NCBI GenBank assembly: GCA_000697475.1
Contig: JNEU01000571.1
Span: forward strand, 1 to 24,691
Length of the DNA: 24,691 bases
DNA from: Lichtheimia corymbifera B2541
Taxonomy: Eukaryota > Mucoromycota > Mucoromycetes > Mucorales > Lichtheimiaceae
Reading direction: 5' to 3'
The translations under genes and the position numbers were made by a program. Of this stretch, positions 1 through 11,265 are shown one piece after another. Below the pieces are notes generated by a model. That model was not told the origin of the DNA, did not search any database, and saw only the letters and a program-made list of their open reading frames with translations. Every line of letters starts with the position of its first letter. The first letter of the stretch is position 1.

Positions 1-90
1 TAGATGGGTATATGCACTAGTATCTAGTATATACATACTCTAATCTTTGTCTATTACTCGATCCCCATACTAACCCCGAGATGATGCATA

Positions 91-187
91 GCTAATAGGT
101 GGATTTTGGTGATCATATCTACATTCACGAAGCGGCCATATCGCTTAACATTATACACGGCTAATAGGAGCGATTTGGTGATCATAG
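91..187. repeat. Two imperfect direct repeats, 69 bp apart
   Basis: Two copies of a roughly 28-bp sequence beginning GCTAATAGG and ending GGTGATCAT start at 91 and 160. They differ by a few bases in the middle. They lie directly left of the palindrome cluster at 196-327, so both may belong to one non-coding repetitive element. No gene is supported in 1-326. Confidence 0.6.
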
Positions 188-195
188 GTGTATAT

Positions 196-327
196 CCCGA
201 AATGACCCGGGTCATTTCGGGAATGTCTGTGTAGGCTGAAATGACCCGGGTCATATTGGGATCCGGTTTTGACCCGGGTCATTTTGGGTTATTTCCAGAA
301 ATGACCCACATCCCGAAATGACCCACA
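196..327. repeat. Cluster of palindromes centred on GACCCGGGTC
   Basis: Positions 196-221 form a perfect 26-bp palindrome: CCCGAAATGACCC followed at once by its reverse complement. Two more copies of the GACCCGGGTC core lie at 243-252 and 271-280 with partly matching flanks. Two half-sites (AAATGACCC) follow at about 299-307 and 318-326. The cluster ends where similarity to the F-box family begins. It could be the terminus of a small transposable element, a protein-binding array or a hairpin-forming locus; no coding sequence or target-site duplication was recognised. Confidence 0.7.
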
Positions 328-578
328 ACATATCCTTGACATAAATAGCCGAGTGCTGATGCTGGGTCCATTTGTTGCATTGTCATAGAAATAATCAAAG
401 CTTGGATGATCTTGACACAAGCAACATGCGATCGTGCCTCAATGTCGAGCGTTTGAAGATGGAGATTCAAAAGTTGTTTACAGATGGCCTTGGAATCCGT
501 AATGACGCGGTCGTGTTCACCTTGAGATGCTGCCATGCGTAGATTGTCGAGTGCAATGGAGTCAACTGAGATCGTCAT
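327..578 (-). pseudogene. Truncated N-terminal fragment of a TPR/F-box family gene
   Basis: From an ATG at 578 the minus strand reads about 84 residues that align without gaps to the start of the gene at 11893-13982. Shared stretches include DNLR near residue 11, QQM/QQI-(D/N)PA near residue 68 and ALGYL-QGY near residue 75. This is the first TPR-like helical region only. Similarity stops at about 327, where the palindrome repeats begin; the frame then runs through repeat sequence to a stop at 279. The F-box, the intron and the LRR part are missing. It is therefore a truncated copy, closest to the other minus-strand member and less like the plus-strand tandem genes. Whether it was cut by an insertion or copied in part is not visible. 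Confidence 0.75.
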
Positions 579-1406
579 GTCCAGGTGGTAGCAAGAAAAG
601 TAAAGAGAAAACTGCGGCTGAGTAGTGAACACACCCAACCTATTTGTACGACGTGTCCCAATATACAGCGCCACCTTATTTCTGCATCCCGAGAAGATAC
701 CCGCTAGCTTTGCAGCACCTATACACTCACTTATAAACATAATAGATGAGCAGTACTCATTTATGCATATTACACTCAATAAAAGTATGCTTTGCCCATG
801 TTGAAAAAACATCATATATGCACATGCATGCACGCGTGTAACACCAAACCTTATATTGCGGGGGCGGGCTTATCTTTTCCATCACCATCATCATCATCAT
901 CCCTTTCTTTACTTTTAACTAGATACCCTCATACACTGAATGTTAGATTCTCTCGTAAAAAGAGCTAGCTTTGATAAGTGGGCCCTTTTAGTGAATGACG
1001 ACCAGAGGGCACAACATATTTTCTTCTGAGAACCATATATATAGCAGTCCATGATGTGCTAGTTTTACATAATAAGCGACGATGCAACGCATAGCTTCCT
1101 CCTTACCCTCAGCGGATGAGAAGGTCACCAGATACAAAGCAATTTCATCATACTGCATGTATGTTACACAGCCGCTGCATGATTTACCATGTTGCCAGGA
1201 CTAATTGATCCTATTATCAGAGCTCATGTTCCTTTCTCTGATTACAGTTTTGGGTGTTTACAATTTCAGGTTTTTAATTCGACACCAAAAAGATAATGAA
1301 TTGGCTTCGTGGAACCCATTCAAGCCTTTATCCCAATCAAAATCAACATGCTTTGTAGCCAGGGTCTTTTAAAATCATCTACATACAGCTTATTCACAGA
1401 ACTGTA
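579..1406. other. Intergenic region without a supported gene
   Basis: No spliced or unspliced gene is supported here. A short CAT/ATC run lies at about 880-902. The far right belongs to the 3' untranslated region of the minus-strand F-box gene. Confidence 0.5.
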
Positions 1407-1412
1407 TTTATT
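1407..1412 (-). terminator. Polyadenylation signal of the 1475-3518 gene
   Basis: AATAAA on the minus strand, about 64 nt downstream of the TAA stop at 1475-1477, the usual position for a eukaryotic poly(A) signal. Confidence 0.55.
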
Positions 1413-1474
1413 GGCTCATTGGGTAATAGCATACATATGTGGATATAAAAAAAGCACATATTGTCATCTTCAGC

Positions 1475-3518
1475 TTAAAGGAAACAAGACAGCGTTCTAT
1501 CGATGATAACTTCCATATCAGGTCGCTTCATCATGAGACTGCGAATTGCGTCCTTGTTCTCCTTGTTCACTCGATTCACAGGGCGGATACGAATACATGT
1601 TAGCTGCGGAAATGTTTGAAAGGCTTCCCATAAATCAGCAAGGTCCTTGGTGCCATCGATTGCAAACGTAAACTGCTGTAAATGTTCAAGACGTTTCAAT
1701 GTATTGATTGCATGCGTGCATGGTGTTTTTCCTAATCGGATATCAAGGTGTAACAACCGAGGGCAACATTTGACAATCTCTTCAAGCGCTGCTCGAGTGT
1801 ATACCCATTTCGAGTCCAAAATCGTCAAACGCTCAAGCTGATTCAAACAGCAAATAGCCTGCAGCACTGGTTTCTTTTTGTATACGCCGGGTAAATGGAT
1901 AGCAAGCTCTTTTAAATGCGTATGGTGCGAAAAGCGTTGAATGTATCGTATGAGGTGTGACATGTCATCGCTAAGGCTGGTTTGGTGTACCATGTGCAGT
2001 GCCAGCTTTTTCAATTTGGGAGGGATCGTATCAAGCACCGTGTGATTTGTGTAGATGGCATTGCTTGTTATCTTCAATTCCTCAAGCATAGGCGCGTTGC
2101 GTGGTAACCACCATCCAAAAGATTCAATCCTGAGGACTCGCAGGCAAGGATACTGGATCGTGGTGATGATGTCCTTGTTGTCATTGTCGTCGTTCAAAGG
2201 AATGTTCCACTCAAGGCGCTTCAGTGTACTCGAATACTGCTTCAAGAGAGATGCCATCTCATGTTGATTGAAACCATGCCACATAAAACTCCTTAAACAA
2301 AGATCCGTAATCCCCTGCATACCGCATGCCTCCTCCTCCAGTTGGTCCGTATATGAAAGCTCTGCTTCCCCCTCGTTAGATACGTCAACACGAAGGCCTT
2401 GTAGTGATGGGCAATACTTGGGCACCACATAGGCTGACTGTAGATCATTGCATGGCGAAAGTATAAGCTTCTTGAGTGATGGAAAACGCTGCACAATGCC
2501 GCCCACTTCATCCTGGCTGACCATATCCTTTGCGTTGGTGATCGATAGTACTGTCATGTTGGGCATGGGCGTCGTAGGAAGCGTGCTGAGGTAAACGCCA
2601 TGGAATCCCATTGCTCGTAGTGAATTCAAATTGGGGCAGGTGGATATAATGTCGGCTATGGAAAATACGGTATCATCAACGTGGATAAAGAGATCCGTCA
2701 AAGTGTTGCTGATCGACTTTAATGCCGACAAGAAATGACCGTCTTCCGGATTTCTATACTCTTGTAGAAATCATAGTCGATAAAAAGAACAATACGGATT
2801 GGGATAAACACTTACGATAAACGCATAGATCGCGTAATGCGCCAAAGTTATTTCCAAGTAATAAATCACCGAGCCATGTTCCCTTTGCATAATGGGAAAT
2901 AATCAACTTCTTTGTGTATTGAGCAAAACGAGCGACTTGTGGCAATCCTTCGTGATGAAAATCGATATAAAACTCTAATCCCCCAAGGCATTGAATGATA
3001 CGATCACGCCATCCAGTAGACACATGCAGCTGAGGATGATGTTCCTCTGCCTTCAAAGGACCCTTTGGCATAAGCATGGGTATGAGCGTTGTCATGGCAA
3101 TGTCGAAAGGAAGCTTGCTGATAAAGTCAATGCGTATGTTTTGGCGTTGTTCTGCATCCTCTCTGGTACGTTTCAGTGTAGCATAGTGTGTATCCTTTTC
3201 ATCAACATGGTCGAGTGCGTGGTCGCAAACCTCGATGACGCGTTGCGGTTTTCCTTGCTGGATGTAAACTTCGGCTTCACGTATATATCCAAGGGGTGAC
3301 GATGGCGACATGCGTTGCAGAAACTGTGCATCGCGAACAGCAGATTCATAGTTGGCACACATTGTCGCACCCATCGCACGCAGATTCAAGGCTGACAAGA
3401 TGGAGTCAAGCGATTGTTGCAATTGCAATGTCGAATCGTAGACAAGCATTGCATATTTTTCACTGGAGGCTGGTAGCGTGGGGTGTTCAAAGAAGTCGGC
3501 CAAAACGGCAAGATTCAT
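1475..3518 (-). CDS. F-box/TPR/leucine-rich-repeat protein (intact, 2 exons)
   Basis: Probable SCF ubiquitin-ligase substrate adaptor. Exon 1 is 3518-2816, a 55-nt intron (GTAAGT donor, CAAG acceptor) is 2815-2761, and exon 2 is 2760-1475: 662 aa. The ATG at 3518 is the first in frame. Residues about 38-111 form two TPR-like helix pairs (SPLGYIREAEVYIQQGK). Residues about 129-178 are F-box-like: IDFISKLPFDI, then a W-R-DRI motif. The rest, from about residue 205, is irregular leucine-rich repeats with recurrent CP-L--L steps. The splice joins the reading frames in phase 1 at the same place as in the paralogues, giving a Q-Y-R junction followed by SALKSISNTLTDL. It is transcribed away from the plus-strand tandem genes. 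Substrate unknown; the F-box call rests on motif and family similarity. Confidence 0.85.
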
Positions 3519-4344
3519 TGCGTTGTGTGTGTGTGAGCAACCAGCCAAGCAGCCAGCCGCCAAACATAAAAATAAATACAGCTATCGGACATTTTTGGAA
3601 TCACCCATCATCATCGTTGCCATGCTTAAAGTACCCATAGCAACCACCAATAAAACATGCAATGCCGTTATATAAGCTGGGATTGTTGGAAAAAAGTTAC
3701 CACGTGTGGATTGCATTTGGGGAACATATCGCCTCTAAACGTTTTACTTTCTGGGAGATGGATCATCATCTTGTGTTACACAGCATGCAAGGGTTACACA
3801 ACATCCGGCTAGATGAATATTCATTACTTTACACTTTTATACTCACTTTATCAGTGTACTTACCGGATTTTACGATAAAATAGTATGCATCAACCTTCAA
3901 AGCAAAAATAAACAAGTTCAATCCATCAGGCTACTGATGATTTTATGTTTACACTAATCGGGTCGAAGTGTGATGGCTATTAATCACAAGGAGCTTATCG
4001 TAAACTCATCTTGTGATGCTTACATAACATGAACATGGTCAAAGGAGATGACAAGTACAAGAGCGATAGACCATGTACGACATGCAGGGATGATTGTTAC
4101 ACAGAATACGGATGATGATGATTTACATGATGTCTTTTTCTCCCAACGGGCAGCATTCATTCTGTGTCAATTCAGAGATACAGATAGAGCTCAAGAACAT
4201 TATTCAAATATTGTGTTGATGATGGCGCTTTGGTAAAAGCAGACAATAAGAAGGATGATCTTGATAGTGCATGCATTATTAAACAACCCCGCATTGTAAA
4301 CAAACATCCCTGATTGTATTAGAAACTATATCGGGGACCATTGG
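3519..4344. repeat. Divergent intergenic region; upstream duplicated block, copy A
   Basis: This lies between two divergently transcribed F-box genes. From about 3660 it is alignable by eye to 8100-8945 and 15700-16770. Shared landmarks include the GATCATCATC...GTTACACA segment near 3760-3785, which recurs near 8330 and 15970, followed by a CTTTATC tract. Short open frames here are not conserved among the copies, so I read it as non-coding. A CACGTG hexamer occurs at 3701-3706. Confidence 0.55.
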
Positions 4345-4531
4345 TTTATAAGTCAATTTTATATGTTAGAGTAGGTTGACTAGTGGGGTGGTGAGGAAAA
4401 TGAACGTTGGTATCTATGACGGGGTAGGGTAGGGTGATCGACCCAGCCAAGCCTGTGTAACAACGTCACGCGCATAGGCCACAAGCGGGGAAGAGGTGTT
4501 TTATTATTTGCTCCTTTACACCACGACGCCC
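4345..4531 (+). promoter_or_regulatory. Conserved promoter block of tandem gene A
   Basis: TTTATAAG at 4345-4352, about 187 bp before the ATG, recurs at the matching place before genes B and C. It is preceded in all three by a TATATCG-like motif. Next come GGTTGACTAGT at about 4374 and a GTGTAACAACGTCACGC...CAAGCGGG block at about 4456-4498, nearly identical in gene B and partly degraded in gene C. The inferred layout is a TATA-like core promoter with a long 5' untranslated leader. Confidence 0.5.
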
Positions 4532-6629
4532 ATGTTCGAGACCGACATTGACATTCTGTGCAGCCCCGATTCAGCTTTTACCAATGCCAGCCCTTCCATT
4601 GACGAGTCGATCAAGTATCAGACAGATCGTGCACAGTATCACCGGGAAAAGCTTTTGTTCACGCTCAATGGAAGAGCATCGTACCTCGTGCATGCCGAAC
4701 GACTCGATCTAGCCCTGAATGACGCGATCGCTATGACGATTCTGGACCCTTCTTCACCCATGGGTTATCTCTGTGCCGGTGGAATTCATTCACGTCGATT
4801 GCAGTACAAGTCAGCGATCAGGACTTTGGATGATGGATTGGGACGAGTACCACGCTCACACCCAAACTATGACCGCCTTCTCCACGCACGAGCAACAGCA
4901 TTTGATAAATGGGGCACGCGTGTTGATTTCATCAGCAAACTGCCATTGGATATCGTTATACACAACATTATACCAAGGATATTGCAAGGCCGCGTCCTAT
5001 TTAAGATCGGATACCCAGGCGACTATTTCGATGTGTGTCGTACCTGGAGACAAAGGATGGCATTAGCCAAGGGTTTGCATTATGAGATTGGCCCAGAAAG
5101 TTTATCAGCAGAAGACTTTGAATGTGTATCGGATCTGGCACCTTTTATGAGATCATTGGCAGTTATACAACCTACAGGAGAGATCTTATCCAAAATCAGC
5201 AGACGGCGTCATCACAAATTCAACATGTTGAATAAACTGCGTGTTGTCGGTAGGTCGTGTGTGAAGATATATAGATGGTATCTCATGCTCACGTACATAC
5301 ATAGAGTCTATACCACGGGGCCCCACTATGCTGCTTTCATCGCTACGTTCATTAAGCAATTCATTGACCGATCTCGATCTGGAATATGGACGCTATTTAC
5401 CTGCCAAGAAACCTTATTGGTTACGCGACGTATTGGATGCATGTCCTCATCTTGTATCAATCCGAGTATCGTGTGGAGACATTGACATGGCATCCGTCAC
5501 CAAGACATATCCCAAGATCACCAAGTTGGAAGTGTGGAATAGGGAAGCCGAAGTGACGCGACAGCACATCCTCTCTCTTTTTCGACCCTTTCCCAACCTA
5601 CGTTATTTGAAATTTTATCCACCATTCGGGTCGTTTATCCTTCCAGTCATTGATCAGCATTGTCCATTGTTGCAGCAGCTCATCTTGACAGGACGCACGC
5701 CAGATTTTTATGGCATTGATGACATGCCAGAGGGAAATACACCGGGTCTTCGTGTGCTGAGTGTTCCTGCCGATGACTTTAATGATGCGTTTACGGAGGA
5801 TGACATTGTGCAATACGTGATGAAACACAGCGAGACATTGGAGGCGTTTGGTATCGTTGCATCAACTGGATTTAGTGAACCATGGACATTACTGGAACAA
5901 GCAGCCAGCCAAAAAGTCACCTTCAAACAATTACGCCAAATCAATCACTTGGATGATTCAGATGATAGCCTGGTTTCATTTCTTTTGTGGATGATACAAC
6001 ATGCACCTTATCTGGAATCTGTGGAGACGCTTGCGGGTCCTGAACAAATACCCATCATGCAGGAACTCACTCAACCTCAACACGCACATGTCAAACGACT
6101 TGGTATGCAAGCCAGCCTATTTCCAGTGGGGGAGGAAGAGGATTTGATTCAGTATCATATAGACCTTGGGAAGCAATCGAACCTGACAGAATTGAAAATC
6201 CATATACCAAGGGAATTTGAAAACGACTCTTGGATTGCGCTGGTTCCCCAATTGACACAGCTGAAGACGATCGAGTTTTGCACCAACAGAATGGATGGGT
6301 TTAAGGCCTTGGATGTGCTCATGCCACATCTCGCGGATGGATGTCCTGCCCTGGAAACGCTCATCATGACAAGCAAAGCCGACATTGTGGATTTCAGTGA
6401 TCTTTATCCCATGGATCGACATCGGAATCTCAAGCATATCGTTATCAACTGCTCAGATATCTTTGGTAGTGTTCCCACCTTTTGCCGACGTTTCACCAAT
6501 ATCGAATCATTGCGTATCAACGCTTCGACATACTTCGTGCCACACCTTGATATCTTAGAAAATGCATCCTTTGAATTTGTGTTTACAGAGATATTGCCTG
6601 ATGATCCCTATTTCCTCAATGATTTCTAA
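4532..6629 (+). CDS. F-box/TPR/leucine-rich-repeat protein, tandem gene A (intact, 2 exons)
   Basis: Exon 1 is 4532-5249, a 55-nt intron (GTAGGT donor, CATAG acceptor) is 5250-5304, and exon 2 is 5305-6629: 680 aa. The start MFETDIDILC is shared with gene B. Residues about 38-120 are TPR-like (LDLALNDAIAM, SPMGYLCAGGIH). Residues about 131-180 form the F-box: VDFISKLPLDIVIHNIIPRI, then YFDVCRTWRQRMALA. From about residue 206 the chain is leucine-rich, including LRSLSNSLTDLDL just after the splice junction and HCPLLQQLILT. AATAAA follows 18 nt after the stop. The role inferred from the architecture is recruiting a substrate to an SCF ubiquitin ligase. No lesion was seen. It is closer to gene B than to the minus-strand members. 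Confidence 0.87.
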
Positions 6630-7100
6630 ACTAGACTTTTATCATACAATAAATTACCACACTTTGCACATTCACGATAGACATCCCATGCAGACACGAG
6701 TTCTCTCTCGCTCACCATCACAATAGGTATATGCATCCATGCAATGTAAATGTGGCAACGTGTTTTCCTTTCTTGGTGAATGGATTAAAAAAACCATCTT
6801 CCGTGTAGCATTCAATAATGTTGGGCAAGTTGTTTTCCTTTGAAGGCCTTGAACATTGATAACATTGCAGCATTTGTGTACATTTCATAATAAAAGTAAC
6901 TGATACATGTGCTTTCCTTGTTGAAAATGCGACAGTGGCGCGCTGGATGGTGTAACGTTTTATATACAACTACGCATTGGATTGCTTTTCCAGCCTTCTA
7001 TTTCATTGCGATTTGCGTATTGGATGCACTTGGATTATAGCAGCCTGCTTCATCGATTGGCAAAAGTCACCTGTTCCCCCGGAAACAAGTAAAATTTGTT
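6630..7100. other. Downstream intergenic region of gene A
   Basis: It holds AATAAA at 6648-6653, the likely poly(A) signal of gene A. The right part (about 6900-7080) resembles 14400-14580, including a shared GCCTGCTTCATC segment, and so belongs to the duplicated unit. No gene is supported. Confidence 0.5.
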
Positions 7101-7118
7101 CCATCATCTCCTGCAGGC

Positions 7119-7977
7119 TTTATTGTGAGAGACTGCAACACTACTCTATACCTCTAGCAATAACCCCTACTGTATATCCTCAAACTACATATCCATCCTG
7201 CTTTCATCCAACATGCGTAGCCTCCATTTTGCGCGAGACCCTCCTTGAACAAGCATATCCCTCATGCAAACCTGCATCACCATCCAAAGACATTGCTGCA
7301 GGGACAAAGTGGCGCCTGGATCCATAACAGAAAAGCTGCACCACCAAACCATTCTGTGCCATGTAGTCTTTCTGAGTGCTGGAGCATCCAAGTGCAGGCA
7401 ATCTTTACGTGGAGATGGTGCTTGTAAAATTCCCACAGGATGATGATGATCAGCTTTAAGCAGTAACCACTGTTTAATCCCTGCCGATACCATATCCCAT
7501 ACTCTTCCTCATATGAATACCTGTATCTATGCCAACTTGCACTTATGGAGCCCTGGTTTGTTGGCAGCACTGTTTTCTGTCAGGGGAGTGCTGGGTGCTG
7601 TTGAAGCTGTAGACGATGACCGAGTGCCGACTGCAAGATCTTGAACAAGCTGACACGATGCTCATTGTTGACGATCGTTTTTTCCCTGGGGGTGTCATTG
7701 TCAAACGTGCAAGGTATTTAGCGTGGTGTAAAAGAAAAGGCTGAAACGAGTACAGGAACGAGATGAGCCACCCAAAGTTGTCGTAGAGATGAGGCGTAGC
7801 CAAGGAGACGATGCCGGCTGAAACCAAATGTGTTGGCAGATGGACGATCCAGGGTATGGACATGGAGTGAAAAGAGAGGGTGGTCAAGTGTAGAAAGGAG
7901 TTGTTGTTGTTGTTGGGGTCAATGGAAATAAAGCAGCCGCTGTTGACTCGGAGGTTTCAGCTTATAAAATTTATGCT
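7119..7977 (-). ncRNA. Duplicated minus-strand transcription unit, copy A' (non-coding or unknown gene)
   Basis: One of three diverged copies (also 14633-15630 and 19726-20767). On the minus strand it starts with a TATA-like AT palindrome at 7961-7977 and ends with AATAAA at 7124-7119; both are present in copy B'. Between them, several blocks match B' closely, such as 7780-7800 (TACGCCTCATCTCTACGA) and the GAGATGAGCCACCCAAAGTT segment. An ATG at 7864 opens a 106-codon frame, but the aligned ATG in copy B' stops after 49 codons in a shifted frame, so coding is not conserved. It is either a non-coding RNA family, a rapidly decaying small gene, or a gene with introns I could not resolve. Confidence 0.35.
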
Positions 7978-8099
7978 CGGGACTGGGAGTAGCTTGTGCG
8001 ACACTGAGCGAGCCGCGCAATCATCATGTCTTAGAATTGAGCCTCAATGAGTGATGTGGTCAAGCATAAAGCAAGCGATACAAAGGGCCCGCATAAAAG

Positions 8100-8945
8100 C
8101 CATGTCCGCTTTTTAATCCACTCCATGTTGAGCTGGTGTGTTACGTGATTTACTCTCCATATCATCATATGCCTTAAACATTCGAACTTCATACGATGGC
8201 GATGCAATAAGTGGAGAGCATATTACCAAATCACCTAGGTAAATATTTATTCATCACGTCCATTTCTATCCTACATGACCCTGTGGGCTATAAGAAAGCA
8301 TTCGCCATTTCTCTTTCAAGAGCTATAAATCATCATCAGCTTAGGTTACACAGTACACAAATAGATGATGATTCAATACCTTTGACTTTGATGCTACCTT
8401 TATCCATCATAACAAGAGCTGGTCACCTTATCGGAATGTGTCATAGGCATATCCTTCAATCTGCAACGTAAAACCTCATAGTACGGCTCCTTGATGGAAT
8501 ATATGGTTTTGCTTACATCAAATCCGCGTTTGTATGCTGGTTGCATGATTACTGTTTCTTTCTACATGAAAGGATGATCTTGCTATGCAGAATGAGTGGT
8601 ATGATGTAGAAATAATCCTAGTTTTTTACCTTATAAGCAATAATAGCCGAAGACAATGATGATAAACATAGTGAACAGCTCCTTGTTTCATCGGATGCAC
8701 GTGACATGCAACACAATCGATCATGCAAGACATCTTATTTCCCCCCATCACCGGCAATAGCTTTGCACTTTTTGGACTCTTTGAAGCTGATAAAAATAAC
8801 TCTAATTATGCCTATATGAAGATGAGCAGTGTTTATGAAAAGCGAGCAATAACAATCATCATCGTTCAAGTGCTTACAGTCATAATGAGTCTTATTGTAC
8901 TCGAATCACGCTATATGTATGAGAAAATATATCGAGAAGCATTAC
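8100..8945. repeat. Upstream duplicated block, copy B
   Basis: This block aligns with 15700-16771 and more weakly with 3660-4344. The best-conserved stretch is 8681-8721 against 16511-16551, about 40 bp with very few differences. It includes CACGTGAC at 8698-8705, which fits the bHLH (Cbf1-type) consensus. Open frames here differ by indels from the copy upstream of gene C and are not treated as genes. Confidence 0.55.
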
Positions 8946-9127
8946 TTTTATAAGTGAATGTTAAATTTCAAAGGAGGTTGACTAGTAGGGTGACAAGAAA
9001 ACAGGTATTCATGTATGTACGACGGTTGGCTGGGAAACCAAGCCTGTGTAACAACATCACGCACATAGGCCGCAAGCGGGAGGAGGTGTCTTGAATTTAT
9101 CCGTTTCTCTTTTCCCGCCACGACGCC
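8946..9127 (+). promoter_or_regulatory. Conserved promoter block of tandem gene B
   Basis: TTTTATAAG at 8946-8954 is preceded by TATATCGAGAAG, which is also present before gene C. GGTTGACTAGT is at about 8976, and the GTGTAACAACATCACGC...CAAGCGGG block at about 9044-9080 is shared with gene A. The spacing to the ATG (about 180 bp) matches genes A and C. Confidence 0.5.
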
Positions 9128-11265
9128 ATGTTCGAGACCGACATTGACATTCTGTGCCGTCCTCAATGTTCCGTTACCACCAATGCCAACTCTTCCATTG
9201 ACGAGGAGATCAAGATTCAGACAAGCCTTGTTCGCGATTACCAGGAGAAGCTATTGCTGGCGCTCAATGCAAGAGCATCGCTACTCGTGCATGCCGAACG
9301 ACTCGATCTAGCCCTGAACGACGCGATCGCCATGACGATTCTGGACCCTTCTTCAGCCTTAGGTTATCTCAGTGCCGGTAGCATTCATTCGCTTCGACAA
9401 CAGTACGCGTCAGCTATCAAATTTTATGATGATGGATTGGCACGATCGTCACGCTCTCACCCGCACTACGAACGTCTTCTCAATGCACGGTCAGCAGCAT
9501 ATGATAGCAGCAACACGCGGATCGACTTTATCAGCAAGTTACCATTGGATATCGTCATACACAACATTATACCAAGGATATTGCAAGGTCGGACCCTATG
9601 GGAGGTTGGGAAGCCATGCCACTATTTCGATGTGTGTCGTACCTGGCGACAAAGGATGGCGTTGGCCAATGGATTGCATTATGTAATCGGGAATGAAGAG
9701 TTATCGGACGATGGATATAAACGCATAGGCGATCTTGCACCTTTGATGAGGACATTAACAGTCGTACAGCCTAAGAGCGACATCTTATACAAGGTCACCA
9801 GAGAGCATCATATCCGATTGAACATGTTGACGAAATTGAGTATCGTAGGTAGGTAGTATTTATAGATGGGTGGATATATATATATTATATATATATCTAT
9901 ACATGTGATCCTAATGTGTATTATCTAGAATCTACTGGACGGGAACACTCTGCTTTGTTGGCGTCTCTACGTACATTGAGCAACACATTGACCGACCTCG
10001 AGATTGAATATGGAGGATACGAAGCCCCTACGAAAAGTTATCGACTATGTGACGTATTGGAGGCCTGTCCTAATCTTGTGTCAATCCGAATGAAGCATGG
10101 AGATGTTGACATGTCGTCTGTGAACAAGACATACCCCAAGATTGTCAAGTTGGATTTGTGGAATAAAGTGATGGTGGCGAACAAAGACAACATTTCAACT
10201 CTTTTGCGACCATTTCCTCAACTACGACTATTGAGAATGTGCCCTATACCGCGTTCAGACTTCCTTCCAATGATTGATCAGCATTGTCCATTATTACAGC
10301 AGCTTATCTTGACATTTCAATCGCCACCATTCTTTGACATTTTGGATACCGAGGAGAGAACTGGTCTACGCGGTTTGAGTGTTCCCACGATATATTACGG
10401 TGAAAGCTTTACCGAGGATGACACAGTGCGATATGTGATGAAACACAGCGAGACTTTGGAGGCGTTCGGTGTCATGGGAAGGTATGGATTCCGCTCACCA
10501 AACAATTTACTCGAGGACGTGGATTGTCAACAAGTAACGTTCAAGCAATTGCGTCAAATACATTTCCTGAAGGACGCTGATGAAAGCCTTACGCCATTTG
10601 TCTTGTGGATGATACAGCATGCACCTCATCTGGAATCGGTAGAAACTGTTTTTGGTCCTCAACAAGCAAGCATCATGCAAGAACTCACTCGGCCTCAACA
10701 CGCCAATCTGAAGCGACTTAGAATGCAAGCCAACTATTACCCATCGGGGTACGAAGGGGAAGAGCGATTGATCAAACATCATTTGGAGCTTGGACAGCAA
10801 TCGAACCTGACAGAATTGAAGATCCATATTTCGCATCGGGTTCTCAAGGAAACATGGCTGATACTTATTCCTCGATTAACGCAGCTGACGACGCTTGAGT
10901 TTTCAACTCTTTTGGATCATCATACGCTTGAATCATTGCAACAATCGCTGATGAAAGACCTCGCCGATGGATGCCCTTCTCTGGAACAGCTGACTATGAT
11001 AAGCGGACGGTACCCTATGGATTTCGGTGTACTTTATCCCATGGATCGCCATACCAACCTCAAAAGTATCGTCATCAATTGCCCAGAGATACACGGTGAT
11101 GTATCCTCTTTCAGCCAGCGATTCACAAAGATCGAGTCATTGCATCTTAGCGTTTGTAAATATAGCTTGGCAGACATTGATAGCTTAGAAAAGGGTTCCT
11201 TCAATTTAGTGTTTACAGACAAGCTGCCTGAAACTCCTATCTCCTTCCGTACCTCTCTAACATAG
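9128..11265 (+). CDS. F-box/TPR/leucine-rich-repeat protein, tandem gene B (intact, 2 exons)
   Basis: Exon 1 is 9128-9848, an 80-nt intron with an internal TA run is 9849-9928 (GTAGGT donor, TCTAG acceptor), and exon 2 is 9929-11265: 685 aa. The start (MFETDIDILC), the TPR-like stretch (residues about 39-122, LDLALNDAIAM), the F-box (about 132-181, IDFISKLPLDIVIHNIIPRI then YFDVCRTWRQRMALA) and the LRR part (from about 207, with LRTLSNTLTDLEI, ACPNLVSIR and HCPLLQQLILT) follow gene A along the whole length. No internal stop or frameshift was seen. Inferred role: a paralogous SCF substrate adaptor. The two proteins differ most in the LRR part, which is where substrate choice would lie in this architecture. 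No clear AATAAA follows the stop. Confidence 0.87.

Noticed and set aside
196..327. CRISPR-like array
   Set aside because: The units are palindromic with irregular spacing and only three full cores, in a eukaryotic context.
4048..4236. 62-codon plus-strand open frame upstream of gene A
   Set aside because: It lies in the duplicated upstream block, whose other copies do not keep this frame.
8723..8953. 76-codon plus-strand open frame upstream of gene B
   Set aside because: The matching sequence before gene C has indels that destroy the frame, and the 3' end overlaps the conserved TATA-like element.
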